Shown here: piece by piece, positions 1 to 8,255 of the stretch
Layout of the letters: every line of letters begins with the position of its first letter
How positions within the stretch are numbered: position 1 is the first letter of the stretch
Origin: an uncultured Bacteroidaceae bacterium
GTDB taxonomy: Bacteria; Bacteroidota; Bacteroidia; Bacteroidales; Bacteroidaceae
Direction of reading: 5' to 3'
DNA: 47,943 bases
Assembly (NCBI GenBank): GCA_934293005.1
Contig: CAKQYA010000020.1
Location: 1 to 47,943, forward strand
The notes under the pieces: generated by a model
What the model was told of the DNA's origin: nothing
Seen by the model: the letters and a program-made list of their open reading frames with translations, nothing else
Database searches by the model: none
Program-made: the position numbers and the translations under genes

Positions 1-499
1 GCGCCTCATTTTAATTATACCGATGTTTAGTTACCTTTTGCGGAGATATTCATTTTTGTTTTATAGAGGAAAGATAGTAATAATATATTTAAATAAAAAA
101 AATACACAATTATTTTCGTAATATGCTAAATATTCTTTCTTTTGGTAATCTTGTTTATGCAATGACAACTTTGTCGTTAACGATGAAGACGAGTGAAAGT
201 GTTCTTTAGACCCATGCACATTCGCTGCAGATGGTGTGTGCAGCAGTCGTGATTTATGCTGCCAACGCATGATTATATCGGTTCAAATGTCCGAAGGAGC
301 AATTCAGTTGATGCTGACATCATGAATTCGAATAAAAAATCGTAAATTTGCATTCGCATTCAGATGTCATTGGCTTAAACCCAATATAGACCATTGGATT
401 CCATGTTTGCACGCATGTCTCGATCTGATGGCTGATTAGGGTTTAACCCAAATTTGGCTCAAGGGCATGGTGCGTTTTAGAATGATATATAACAAAGGA
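1..499. other. Non-coding leader region upstream of azlC
   Basis: I see no convincing gene here. One short minus-strand open frame (61-270) has no recognisable features. A sequence TAAATTTG at 343-350 matches the Bacteroidetes -7 element TAnnTTTG and could drive azlC, but no matching -33 TTTG lies 19-21 bases upstream. Positions 375-450 carry two copies of a TTAAACCC-type motif and a partner arm, described separately as a dispersed repeat. Confidence 0.5.
370..450. repeat. Dispersed repeat family 2, copy in the azlC leader
   Basis: A left arm (TTAAACCCAATATAGACC, from 375) and a right arm (TCTGATGGCTGATTAGGGTT, 424-443) resemble the two halves of the inverted repeat at 47779-47811 after pnp. 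Positions 439-449 also form a near-palindrome, GGGTTTAACCC. The spacing between arms is larger here than in the pnp-distal copy, so this may be two partial copies or one with an insert. Confidence 0.4.
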
Positions 500-1213
500 A
501 TGAATTTGCATTTTTCATCAGATATACGGCAGGGCTTGAGGGATGGCATTCCCATTGCGCTTGGTTATTTTGCGGTGGCTTTTTCTATAGGAATCATTGC
601 GAGAAAAGCCGACTTGTCGATGCTTGCAGGGTTTGTGAGCAGTTTTTTTACAAGAGCATCTGCAGGAGAATATGGTGTGTATTCGTTGCTTGCAGCCGGT
701 GCCAACTATGCTGAGATTGTAGGCATAAGCATGATTGCCAATTTGCGCTATCTGCTTATGAGCGCATCTCTCTCGCAGAAGTTTGCCGATGGCACTTCGC
801 TGGTGAAGCGAGTGATGGTAGCTCTATGCATCACAGACGAGGTGTTTGGCATCTCGATAGCTTATCCGGGTCATCTTGCCCCGAACTACACGTTCAGCGC
901 AGCATTGGTGTCGACACTCTTCTGGGCATCAGGCACAGCATGTGGCATATTGGCTGGCGGAACTTTGCCCGCCAATGTAGTGGCCGCATTGGGCGTGGCC
1001 CTTTATGGCATGTTCCTTGCCATCATCATACCGCCATCCAAGCGCGACAGCAATATTGGATGCGCTGTCTTGGCAAGTTTTGTGGCGAGTGGAGCATGTG
1101 CCGTTTTGCCATATGTGAGTAATCTCAGTTCGGGCATGCGCACCATTGTGCTCACTGTCGTCATATCTGCTGTGGCGGCATGGCTCAAACCAGTAAAACC
1201 TCAAGACGAATGA
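500..1213 (+). CDS. azlC: AzlC family branched-chain amino acid exporter, large subunit
   Basis: This is the large integral-membrane subunit of an AzlCD-type exporter, a family known to move branched-chain amino acids or their analogues out of the cell. The translation has the family pattern: an N-terminal GLRDGIPIALGYFAVAFSIG segment followed by several hydrophobic helices, and a conserved region near RASAGEYGVYSLL and NLRYLLMSASLSQKF. I chose the start at 500 because the protein then begins MNLHFSSDIRQGL, close to usual AzlC N-termini; in-frame ATGs at 467 and 485 would add 11 or 6 residues. The stop overlaps the start of azlD as ATGA, which indicates translational coupling. The substrate cannot be told from sequence. 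Confidence 0.85.
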   Translation: MNLHFSSDIRQGLRDGIPIALGYFAVAFSIGIIARKADLSMLAGFVSSFFTRASAGEYGVYSLLAAGANYAEIVGISMIANLRYLLMSASLSQKFADGTSLVKRVMVALCITDEVFGISIAYPGHLAPNYTFSAALVSTLFWASGTACGILAGGTLPANVVAALGVALYGMFLAIIIPPSKRDSNIGCAVLASFVASGACAVLPYVSNLSSGMRTIVLTVVISAVAAWLKPVKPQDE

Positions 1214-1509
1214 ACACATTATATTATATACTCATCATGATACTGGTGACCAATGTCATTCGTGTCATTCCTGTCACGCTCATACGCAAGCGCATAACGA
1301 ATCCTTTCTTGTACAGTTTTCTTCATTATGTGCCGTATGTCACTTTGAGCGTCATGACATTCCCTTCTATTGTGACAGCCACATCAAATGTCATTTCAGG
1401 TGTGCTTGCGCTGTTTTTCGGAGTGGTAGCGGCATGGAGAGGATGGGGACTGTTTCCTGTCGCCATTCTCTGCTGCGCGGTGGTGTTTGTGTCGGAAATG
1501 TTTTTCTGA
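1210..1509 (+). CDS. azlD: AzlD family branched-chain amino acid exporter, small subunit
   Basis: A protein of about 99 residues with three to four hydrophobic segments, matching the small partner of AzlC in size and position. Its ATG at 1210 overlaps the azlC stop (ATGA). An earlier in-frame ATG at 1180 lies inside azlC and would add ten polar residues before the first membrane helix, so 1210 is preferred. Recognisable family features are the TNVIRVIPVTLIRKRI start and the central HYVPYVTLSVMTFPSI segment. The stop codon ends at 1509 and a perfect long palindrome begins at the very next base; it probably ends transcription both from this gene and from the convergent ruvA. Confidence 0.85.
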   Translation: MNTLYYILIMILVTNVIRVIPVTLIRKRITNPFLYSFLHYVPYVTLSVMTFPSIVTATSNVISGVLALFFGVVAAWRGWGLFPVAILCCAVVFVSEMFF

Positions 1510-1565
1510 TAAGTAGGTGTTCAAAAATATTTTGATATAATAAAATATTTTTGAACACCTACTTA
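1510..1565. repeat. Perfect 24-bp inverted repeat (dispersed family 1, type copy); probable bidirectional terminator
   Basis: Arms 1510-1533 and 1542-1565 are exact reverse complements, with an 8-base loop. Each arm begins TAAGTAGGTGTTCA and runs into an A/T tract, so a transcript in either direction would form a hairpin followed by U-rich sequence. It sits directly between the convergent azlD and ruvA. Related arms occur at 18030, 20186, 33540 and 35185. Confidence 0.85.
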
Positions 1566-1577
1566 GTGGCTTGTCAT

Positions 1578-1633
1578 ATATAAGAATCAGTTCCGAATGT
1601 TGTTTGTTCAATATCCAGGGCTGATTCTTATAT
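1578..1633. repeat. Inverted repeat, 13-bp perfect arms, between azlD and ruvA
   Basis: ATATAAGAATCAG (1578-1590) is exactly complementary to CTGATTCTTATAT (1621-1633), with a 30-base loop. It lies just beyond the ruvA stop and could be a ruvA-side terminator or the outer ends of a small decayed element. Confidence 0.5.
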
Positions 1634-1658
1634 GCTTTACACATTATATATAATATGC

Positions 1659-2264
1659 TTATAGCATCTGCAATGCTTTCTTGATGACTTTCTCCACAGG
1701 GGTGGCAGGTGCATCCTTGAGAATGGCCTTGACCACTTTGGCTGCAGGCGCAGGGGGGAACCCGAGCATCTTCAGGGCATCGACAGCCTCGCTGTACACT
1801 TCGCTGTGCGTGATGTCGACAGCTGTGGAGGCTTCTGATGAGACTGTTGCAGTTTCCAGGCCAATGGAAGCTACTTTGTCTCTGAGCTCGACTATGATGC
1901 GCTGTGCAGTCTTGGCACCAAGACCCTTGACGGTCTTTAGCATCTTCTCGTTGCCGTCGAGGATGAGAGTGGCCAGTTCGGGAGCGGAAAAGCTGCTGAG
2001 CATGGTTCTTGCTGTGTTGCCGCCTATGCCGCTGACGCTGATGAGAAGCAGAAACAGTTCTCGTTCTTGCTTTGTCACAAAGCCATATAGAGTCCATGCA
2101 TCTTCTCGTATAGACTCGTACACGTAAAGCATCACATCTTCTTTGCCTTGAATGGCAGAGTAGGTGTTCAGACTGATGCTTAGAGCATAGCCAACGCCAT
2201 GGCATTCCACGGTGGCTTGTGCAGGGAGAAGTTCGGTGAGTTTGCCTTTGAGGTAGTTTATCAT
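1659..2264 (-). CDS. ruvA: Holliday junction branch migration protein RuvA
   Basis: RuvA binds four-way DNA junctions and loads the RuvB motor for branch migration during recombination repair. The 201-residue length is typical. The N-terminal OB fold covers about residues 1-64 (starting MINYLKGKLTEL). Two helix-hairpin-helix motifs follow, SVSGIGGNTA (76-85) and VKGLGAKTAQ (112-121). A Thr/Ser-rich linker then leads to the RuvB-interacting C-terminal domain (about 155-201, EAVDALKMLGFPPAPA). It starts 24 bases after the pepP stop on the same strand, so the two are probably co-transcribed from the pepP promoter. ruvB and ruvC are not in the window. Confidence 0.95.
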   Translation of the reverse strand: MINYLKGKLTELLPAQATVECHGVGYALSISLNTYSAIQGKEDVMLYVYESIREDAWTLYGFVTKQERELFLLLISVSGIGGNTARTMLSSFSAPELATLILDGNEKMLKTVKGLGAKTAQRIIVELRDKVASIGLETATVSSEASTAVDITHSEVYSEAVDALKMLGFPPAPAAKVVKAILKDAPATPVEKVIKKALQML

Positions 2265-2288
2265 TGAGTGAGATTTTTTATTCTGGGT

Positions 2289-4115
2289 TTATATAGCTTT
2301 CGTCACGTTCTTAAGCCACGCCTTGTGCTCTTCGTCGAGAAGCGGCGAAAGACGCTCGAAGACAGTCTGCTGGTAATCGTTGAACCATGCGCGTTCCTCT
2401 TTAGTGAGCATGTCGGTGAGGATTGGGGTGGTGATGATAGGGCATAAGGTGAGATGCTCGAAGGTGTAGTATGGCCCGAAGGTGATGCCAGGAGCCTCTG
2501 TGGCATCGCATGGATGGCATGTAGGCATTGTTGCCTTGCCGTGGTCGGCAGAGAAATCTGCGTTGACAACAAGCATAGTGTCCTCATGGCGCACGCCGTG
2601 GCTGCCTTCGATGTATATGCCAGGCTCGTCGGTGATGGTCATGCCAGGGAGAAGAGGCGTGGGGCGCCATTGCATGCGGAACTGGTGCAGGTCTATGCTC
2701 TCGTGCACAGACATGAACTGCCCAACGCCATGGCCTGTGCCATGGAGGTAGTTGATGCCATATTTCCACATGGCTTCACGTGCAAAAGCATCGAGCTGTG
2801 TGCCGCATGTGCCTTTGGGAAATACAGCTGAGCCAAGACGGATCCATCCTTTCAGCACAAGGGTGTAATCGCGTTTCATCTCCCATGTGAGAGAGCCGAG
2901 AGGAATGGTGCGTGTGATGTCGGTGGTGCCATCGAGATACTGACCGCCAGAGTCTATGAGAAGCAAGCCCTCGGGCTTCACAGGTATGTCGGTCTCTGGC
3001 GTCGGGTCGTAGTGGACTATGGCTCCATGGTGAGCATATCCCATGATGCTCTCGAAGCTCAATCCTTTGAAAAGAGGCTGCTCAGCTCTGAAAGCTTCAA
3101 GCTTGGCAGATAGCGATAGTTCTGTCTGTCCGCCCTTTGGCACATTCTCCATAGTCCATTTTATCCATTTGACCATGGCCACGCCGTCTTTTTCCATAGC
3201 GCGGCGATACCCTTTTATTTCTGTGGCGTTCTTGAATATCAGCATGCGTGACACAGGACTCTCCATGCGCAGCGGGTGCTTTATGGCGGAATATACCGCA
3301 TGATTGGTCTTGCTTGGCTGGGCTATCACAGGGATGTCGAGTGTGCGCAAGTCGTCGGCTATTGCCTCGTAAGGGCGTGTCTCCACGCCTTCTTCTTTCA
3401 GGTATTCCTCAATCTCGGCTGTCAGTTTCTCCTTGCTTATATATAATAATGTGCGTTGAGGTGTGATGAGCGCATAGCCCAGCATGAATGGAGTGTATTC
3501 CACGTCGGAAGAACGCAGGTTGAGAGTCCATGCCACTTCTTCAAGCATGGACAGCACAAGAGCCCTCTTGCCGAGTGTGAGGCGTATGCGTTCAATCTTG
3601 GAAGATGCGCTTTCGCCTGCATATTCCATTTTTTGGATGAAGGCTTTGTTCATGGGCAGAGATGGGCGGTCGGTCCATATTTCAGAGTAGGGGTCGATGT
3701 CTGTGCGCAGATTGAGGCCGTATGCAGCAAGTTCTCCTTTCAAAGTCTCCACCTCTTCGGCTGTGTTTACCCACCCATCCACGGCCACTGTGCTGCCAGG
3801 CGGAAGAATGGAGCCAAGCCATTCGGTGATGGTTGGTGTGCCTTCGATCTTTTCCTTCATCAGGATGAAGCCTGTTCCTGCAAGTTGTTCTGTGGCTTGG
3901 ATGAAATATCGAGAGTCGGTCCAAAGAGCAGCTTTGTCTGTAGTGACCACGGCTGTGCCTGCTGAACCAGTGAATCCGCTTATCCATCTGCGCGATTTCC
4001 ATCGTTCTGGCACGTATTCGCCTGAGTGCGGGTCGGTGCTTGGCGTGATGAAGGCGTGTATGCCTTCTCTTGCCATGAGGCTGCGAAGTGCCTCTATGTG
4101 TGCTGTTGTTTCCAT
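2289..4115 (-). CDS. pepP: Xaa-Pro aminopeptidase, long two-domain M24B type
   Basis: This 608-residue peptidase removes an N-terminal residue preceding proline. It has two creatinase-type N-terminal domains (about 1-145 and 150-300), a pita-bread M24 catalytic domain (about 305-525) and a C-terminal extension, the architecture of human XPNPEP1 and its relatives rather than the shorter E. coli PepP. The five dimetal ligands are visible as D388 (LLIDSGG), D399 (GTTDIT), H462 (GTGHGVG), E497 (TDEPG) and E511 (RHEDTM), so it should be active. There is no signal peptide, so it is cytoplasmic. It is divergent from gdhA, has its own strong promoter at 4227-4258, and leads a probable two-gene unit with ruvA. 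Confidence 0.93.
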   Translation of the reverse strand: METTAHIEALRSLMAREGIHAFITPSTDPHSGEYVPERWKSRRWISGFTGSAGTAVVTTDKAALWTDSRYFIQATEQLAGTGFILMKEKIEGTPTITEWLGSILPPGSTVAVDGWVNTAEEVETLKGELAAYGLNLRTDIDPYSEIWTDRPSLPMNKAFIQKMEYAGESASSKIERIRLTLGKRALVLSMLEEVAWTLNLRSSDVEYTPFMLGYALITPQRTLLYISKEKLTAEIEEYLKEEGVETRPYEAIADDLRTLDIPVIAQPSKTNHAVYSAIKHPLRMESPVSRMLIFKNATEIKGYRRAMEKDGVAMVKWIKWTMENVPKGGQTELSLSAKLEAFRAEQPLFKGLSFESIMGYAHHGAIVHYDPTPETDIPVKPEGLLLIDSGGQYLDGTTDITRTIPLGSLTWEMKRDYTLVLKGWIRLGSAVFPKGTCGTQLDAFAREAMWKYGINYLHGTGHGVGQFMSVHESIDLHQFRMQWRPTPLLPGMTITDEPGIYIEGSHGVRHEDTMLVVNADFSADHGKATMPTCHPCDATEAPGITFGPYYTFEHLTLCPIITTPILTDMLTKEERAWFNDYQQTVFERLSPLLDEEHKAWLKNVTKAI

Positions 4116-4226
4116 GTGCTGTGTGATTTCTTATGTTGTTAGTTTGTTGTGGTTGTATTTCCTTATGCCATGAAAGAAGTCAAGTCGGCGTGTTTTGCCA
4201 ACCTGTTTTGATGTCGTAACCAAAGG

Positions 4227-4258
4227 CAAAATTACAGATAAATCGGCAAACTACCAAA
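4227..4258 (-). promoter_or_regulatory. pepP-ruvA promoter (Bacteroidetes type)
   Basis: Read on the minus strand, TTTG (4255-4258), exactly 20 bases, then TAATTTTG (4227-4234): an exact match to the Bacteroidetes primary-sigma pattern TTTG-N19-21-TAnnTTTG. It gives pepP a leader of about 105 bases. Confidence 0.75.
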
Positions 4259-4399
4259 TTAAATCCATGGATGAGGGTGAAGATGCAGCATATTGAAACC
4301 AATATAAGGCAAAAAATAATGGCTTTTTTCAATTAAAAGCATGGAAAAATAATGAATTTGCAACATTTTTCTAAAAATTCATAGTTTTTTGTTAGATTA

Positions 4400-4431
4400 T
4401 TTGTTGGTTTGGTGTAAAATTATTAACTTTG
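4400..4431 (+). promoter_or_regulatory. gdhA promoter (Bacteroidetes type)
   Basis: TTTG at 4400-4403, exactly 20 bases, then TAACTTTG at 4424-4431. This exact match to TTTG-N20-TAnnTTTG lies 143 bases upstream of the gdhA ATG. Confidence 0.75.
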
Positions 4432-4574
4432 TACACGAAATAAAAAAACAATGGTTCAGATGCTTGCAAAAAAACATCATGAAGCAAGGTTTTAAAATTT
4501 CTGTCTCCGTTTGAAATATCCGCTGACAAAATTAGATATATTATAAATTCTTTTAAAACAGTATTAGTAAAAAC

Positions 4575-5915
4575 ATGGACGCAAAAAAAGTATTGGAAGA
4601 CCTGAAGCGTCGTTTCCCAAATGAGCCTGAATATCATCAGGCAGTAGAAGAAGTGCTCGGAACAATTGAAGAGGAATACAACAAACATCCTGAGTTTGAC
4701 AAGGTGAACCTCATCGAGCGTCTCTGCATACCAGAGAGAGTGTACCAGTTCCGCGTATGTTGGATGGACGACAAGGGTAATATCCAGACAAATATGGGCT
4801 ACCGCGTGCAGCACAACAATGCCATTGGCCCTTACAAGGGTGGCATTCGTTTCCACAGTTCTGTGAACCTTGGCATCTTGAAGTTCCTTGCGTTTGAGCA
4901 GACATTCAAGAATTCGCTCACAACACTCCCTATGGGTGGTGGCAAGGGTGGTTCTGACTTCTCTCCACGCGGCAAGTCTAACGCAGAGGTTATGCGTTTC
5001 TGCCAGGCGTTCATGCTTGAGCTCACACGTCACATCGGTCCAGATGTTGATGTTCCTGCAGGTGACATAGGTGTAGGTGGCCGCGAGGTAGGTTACATGT
5101 TCGGCATGTACAAGAAGCTCACACGTGAGTATTCTGGCGTGCTCACAGGCAAGGGACTCTCATTCGGAGGTTCGCTCATCCGTCCTGAAGCAACAGGTTA
5201 CGGCACAGTATATTTCCTTCGCGCTATGCTCGCCACTCGTGGTGACAAGGTTGAAGGCAAGAAGGTCCTCATCTCAGGCGCAGGCAATGTTGCTCAGTAT
5301 GCAGCAGAGAAGGTGCTTCAGCTTGGAGGTGTGCCAATGACAATGTCTGACTCTGACGGTTACATCTACGACCCAGACGGCATCGACCGTGAGAAGCTCG
5401 ACTATATCATGGAACTTAAGAACGTGTACCGCGGACGTATCAAGGAGTATGTGGAGAAATATCCAACTGCCAAGTATGTGGCAGGTGCTAAGCCTTGGTT
5501 TGAGAAGGGTGCTCAGATAGCTCTTCCATGTGCAACACAGAATGAGTTGAATGAAGAGGCTGCTAAGGCTCTCGTTGCCAATGGCGTGATAGCTGTGTGC
5601 GAAGGCGCAAACATGCCTACAACTCCAGAAGCTATCAAGGTGTTCCAGGATGCTAAGCTTCTTTACTCTCCAGGTAAGGCTTCTAACGCAGGCGGTGTGT
5701 CTGTGTCAGGTCTTGAGATGTCACAGAACTCAGAGCGTCTCTCATGGTCGGCAGAGGAAGTTGACAAGAAGCTTCTCTGGATCATGGAGAACATCCACGA
5801 GAACTGCGTGAAGTATGGCACTGAGGCTGATGGATATGTAAACTATGTTAAGGGTGCTAACGTTGCTGGCTTCATGAAGGTGGCTAACGCTATGATGGCA
5901 CAGGGCATCGTGTAA
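4575..5915 (+). CDS. gdhA: NADP-type glutamate dehydrogenase, hexameric family
   Basis: This enzyme interconverts 2-oxoglutarate plus ammonium and glutamate, and is a main ammonium-assimilation route in Bacteroidales. The 446-residue length fits the small hexameric class. Substrate-site residues are visible: K88 in GPYKGG, catalytic K124 in GGGKGG and D164 in PAGDIG. The Rossmann dinucleotide motif GAGNVAQ is at about 235-241. The SDSDG segment after the following strand and the similarity to GdhA suggest NADP(H), but cofactor choice is inferred. Codon choice is very regular (many CTC, CGT and AAG codons), which usually marks a highly expressed gene. It has its own promoter and a clear terminator, so it is probably monocistronic. 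Confidence 0.95.
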   Translation: MDAKKVLEDLKRRFPNEPEYHQAVEEVLGTIEEEYNKHPEFDKVNLIERLCIPERVYQFRVCWMDDKGNIQTNMGYRVQHNNAIGPYKGGIRFHSSVNLGILKFLAFEQTFKNSLTTLPMGGGKGGSDFSPRGKSNAEVMRFCQAFMLELTRHIGPDVDVPAGDIGVGGREVGYMFGMYKKLTREYSGVLTGKGLSFGGSLIRPEATGYGTVYFLRAMLATRGDKVEGKKVLISGAGNVAQYAAEKVLQLGGVPMTMSDSDGYIYDPDGIDREKLDYIMELKNVYRGRIKEYVEKYPTAKYVAGAKPWFEKGAQIALPCATQNELNEEAAKALVANGVIAVCEGANMPTTPEAIKVFQDAKLLYSPGKASNAGGVSVSGLEMSQNSERLSWSAEEVDKKLLWIMENIHENCVKYGTEADGYVNYVKGANVAGFMKVANAMMAQGIV

Positions 5916-5966
5916 TAGACGTTGCTTGACGAAGATTGATTAACTTCTTTCGTACAATTATATTCG

Positions 5967-6007
5967 GGTGTGTTCGGCTTTTTATAGTTGAACGCACCTT
6001 TTTTTTT
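5967..6007 (+). terminator. gdhA terminator
   Basis: GGTGTGTTC (5967-5975) pairs with GAACGCACC (5990-5998) with one G-U pair, followed by a run of nine T. It lies about 50 bases after the gdhA stop. Confidence 0.85.
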
Positions 6008-6016
6008 GTGTATGAC

Positions 6017-6048
6017 CTTGGTCGTTATGTGAAAAAGATGTAACTTTG
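6017..6048 (+). promoter_or_regulatory. Promoter of the CotH-family gene
   Basis: CTTG (6017-6020), exactly 20 bases, then TAACTTTG (6041-6048). The -33 box has C instead of the first T, as also seen at the xyn10 and 10130 promoters. Confidence 0.6.
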
Positions 6049-6176
6049 CAATATAAATTAGACTATAAAGGCATTAAGAAGCCTGCTATAAAAGAAAAGA
6101 TTAGCTAACTGTATGGCGTCATGCTTTACCATGCATACCGGTTTGTGTCATGATGCCAGCCAAAGATGAGAAACCT

Positions 6177-8063
6177 ATGAAGAAAAAACTTTTACTTGCC
6201 CATGTCATATTGTGTTCGGGCTTGGCTGCTTACGGACAAGAGTGGGTCGATGTGCACAAGACTTACAAAGGCGAGTCTTGGACGTTTCCAATTGCTGCCG
6301 AAAAGGTGTCGGAGTTCTCATTCGATGATGATGGCTTATATCTGCAAGGCCACGTTCTCAAGGATGATGGCTCGGAGATGATAGTGCCTTTCTATGCCGA
6401 AGATGTCGACAGCATCACTTTTGGCTATCCTTTGGCTGATGAGGATAAAGGCCATAATAAATATAAGGTGTTCACAATGAGCATCACAACACAAGACGGA
6501 ACTGAAATAGCTGACAAAGAGACTTGGGTGCCATGTTTCTTCACCGTCGATGGCAAAGGTGAATATTCAGACTATTCGGGAAGTGGAGTCATACGCGGCA
6601 GAGGCAATTCGAGTTGGCTTTTCTACAAGAAGAAGCCATACAAGTTTAAGCTCGACTCTAAAAGCAAGCTTTTGGGGCTTGACAAGGCAAAGAAATGGAG
6701 CCTGCTGTCCAACTATCGCGATGTGACAGACATGATGAATGTGTTTGCCTTTGAGGCTGCGCGCTGGATGGGAATGCCACACACCAACCATACACGTTTT
6801 GTGGAAGTGTTTCTCAATGGCGAGTATGTGGGCGTGTATCAGTTGACCGAGAAGATTGAAATAGGAAAGAACAGAATCAATATAGATGAGACAGAGGGCG
6901 TGCTGTTGTCGTTCGACCAAGATGACGGCCCGTCGTTGAGTCCTGAAGCCACAGACAATTTCTGGAGTGAGGTGTACAGTCTGCCCATGTGCGTTAAGGA
7001 ACCTGAAAACTTGACGGAAGAGCAGATGGCCAAGGTGAAGGCCGACTTTGCCGAACTGGAAATGGCTGTGCAGGAGCACAACTATGAAAAAGTGTCGCAG
7101 CTGATGGATGTGCCCTCGTTCATAAGCATACTGCAGTTGCACGAGTATCTGTATAATGTGGAGATTGATGCGCCACGCAGTCTGTACATGTATAAAGACA
7201 AAGGCGGCAAGTATGTCTTTGGCCCTGTATGGGATTGGGATGCAGCCTATTGCTTCGATTGGAATAATTGGACGGAGAACCACACTTACTTCGCCAATTA
7301 CAAGAATCTCGTATATGGAAGAAGTCCGTATGATGGCACAGGAGCCAACTATAGCATAAACCACTTCTTCAGAGACATGTTTGCCGATAAGACATTTGTG
7401 CAGGAATATAAGCAGGCATGGGCTCAAAGAAGCGATTCCATATACGTCCGAAATTGGGAAGAAACCATGAAATATGTGAACGAGATGCGCAAGGGAGCGT
7501 ATGCGCGTGACATGGAAAAGTGGCCACTCGCCGTGCCAGGCAGTTGGGGACAATATTTTGATGTCGAGACAGAGCTCTCCAAAATGTCCACATGGCTGCA
7601 GAAACGCAAAGACTTCCTTGATGGAGTCATAGCGGCTTATCCTGAGTCGGAAGGAGAAAACATTGAAGGCGCGCCAGTGGTTGAGGTGAATGGAGATAAG
7701 ATAACTGTTAAGGCTGATGTGGCTTATGCTGCTGGATACGGCCAGTCGTACAGGATAAAGATTGATGCCGGTGTGGTGAAGCAGTTGCTGGGTGGTGAGC
7801 CAACATCGCTTCTGCCGCTCGATTCTGATGGCATGGAAGGAGATAACACTGCCGCTGGCACTTATGGAGCGTGGTTCGATGCGGATGGCAACACCAACTC
7901 TTGGGGCATGGGACACATGTATATTGAAAGCAACGAACTGTACTCATGGGCATATGGATGTCATCCCGACAACTGTGAGCCTGGCGATGTGCATACGGTG
8001 AAGATGAGATACAGCAGGAATGGTGCCAACGTCGATGTGGAAGTGGTGTTTACTGTGAAATGA
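6177..8063 (+). CDS. Secreted CotH-family (protein kinase-like fold) protein
   Basis: This 628-residue exported protein has a CotH-type domain. The CotH family was named from a Bacillus spore-coat protein kinase and is also common in non-sporing Bacteroidetes, where its role is unknown. The start at 6177 gives a clean signal peptide (MKKKLLLAHVILCSG, cleavage near YGQ); an ATG at 6150 would put nine polar residues before it. CotH hallmarks are IRGRGNSSW (about 137), KKPYKFKLDSK, WSLLSNYRD, and GPVWDWDAAYCFDW (about 347-360), whose acidic residues correspond to the presumed metal/ATP site. The C-terminal 130 residues form a separate beta-rich domain resembling DUF4859 by eye. It has its own promoter and no functional neighbour. 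Confidence 0.85.
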   Translation: MKKKLLLAHVILCSGLAAYGQEWVDVHKTYKGESWTFPIAAEKVSEFSFDDDGLYLQGHVLKDDGSEMIVPFYAEDVDSITFGYPLADEDKGHNKYKVFTMSITTQDGTEIADKETWVPCFFTVDGKGEYSDYSGSGVIRGRGNSSWLFYKKKPYKFKLDSKSKLLGLDKAKKWSLLSNYRDVTDMMNVFAFEAARWMGMPHTNHTRFVEVFLNGEYVGVYQLTEKIEIGKNRINIDETEGVLLSFDQDDGPSLSPEATDNFWSEVYSLPMCVKEPENLTEEQMAKVKADFAELEMAVQEHNYEKVSQLMDVPSFISILQLHEYLYNVEIDAPRSLYMYKDKGGKYVFGPVWDWDAAYCFDWNNWTENHTYFANYKNLVYGRSPYDGTGANYSINHFFRDMFADKTFVQEYKQAWAQRSDSIYVRNWEETMKYVNEMRKGAYARDMEKWPLAVPGSWGQYFDVETELSKMSTWLQKRKDFLDGVIAAYPESEGENIEGAPVVEVNGDKITVKADVAYAAGYGQSYRIKIDAGVVKQLLGGEPTSLLPLDSDGMEGDNTAAGTYGAWFDADGNTNSWGMGHMYIESNELYSWAYGCHPDNCEPGDVHTVKMRYSRNGANVDVEVVFTVK

Positions 8064-8192
8064 ACGGGAAGGCGTAAACCGCTGCTCGTGGTTGAGAAAC
8101 ATCATTGCAAAATGTCGTAGGTGATCATCATTTACCTTGAATCGTCAAGCAGGTGCCATGCGCATTTCTCATTATTGTATGGCAGTTGGATG

Positions 8193-8215
8193 TAAGTGGG
8201 TGTCGGAATATTATT
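8193..8215. repeat. Possible degenerate arm of dispersed family 1
   Basis: TAAGTGGGTGTCGGAATATT matches the family-1 arm (TAAGTAGGTGTTCAAAATTA) at roughly two thirds of positions. No second arm is visible, so chance similarity is possible. Confidence 0.25.
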
Positions 8216-8255
8216 AGAGAGTGGAATAAACATAAAATTCAAACATAATAAAGAG

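Larger units (their letters stand above)
4116..4574. other. Divergent promoter region between pepP and gdhA
   Basis: 459 bases without a gene. It holds a complete minus-strand promoter for pepP (4227-4258) and a complete plus-strand promoter for gdhA (4400-4431). The gdhA leader is about 140 bases long and A/T-rich. I see no clear riboswitch or attenuator fold in it. Confidence 0.6.

Noticed and set aside
61..270. 69-codon minus-strand ORF at the window start
   Set aside because: No promoter, signal or recognisable motif; probably a chance frame in A/T-rich DNA.
1180..1209. Earlier start for azlD
   Set aside because: It would overlap azlC by 34 bases and place ten polar residues before the first helix; the ATGA overlap start at 1210 is the usual arrangement.
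1396..2205. 269-codon minus-strand frame overlapping ruvA in another phase
   Set aside because: Very rich in Arg, Cys, Ser and His, and it spans the palindrome at 1510. The ruvA frame is unmistakable.
6567..7916. 449-codon open frame on the minus strand opposite the CotH gene
   Set aside because: It is fully antisense to a gene with a signal peptide, promoter and recognisable domain. Its translation is rich in His, Ile and Ser with no motif or export signal.
8064..8255. SAM-type riboswitch upstream of metY
   Set aside because: I looked for the conserved SAM-riboswitch core and a terminator stem and could not identify either.
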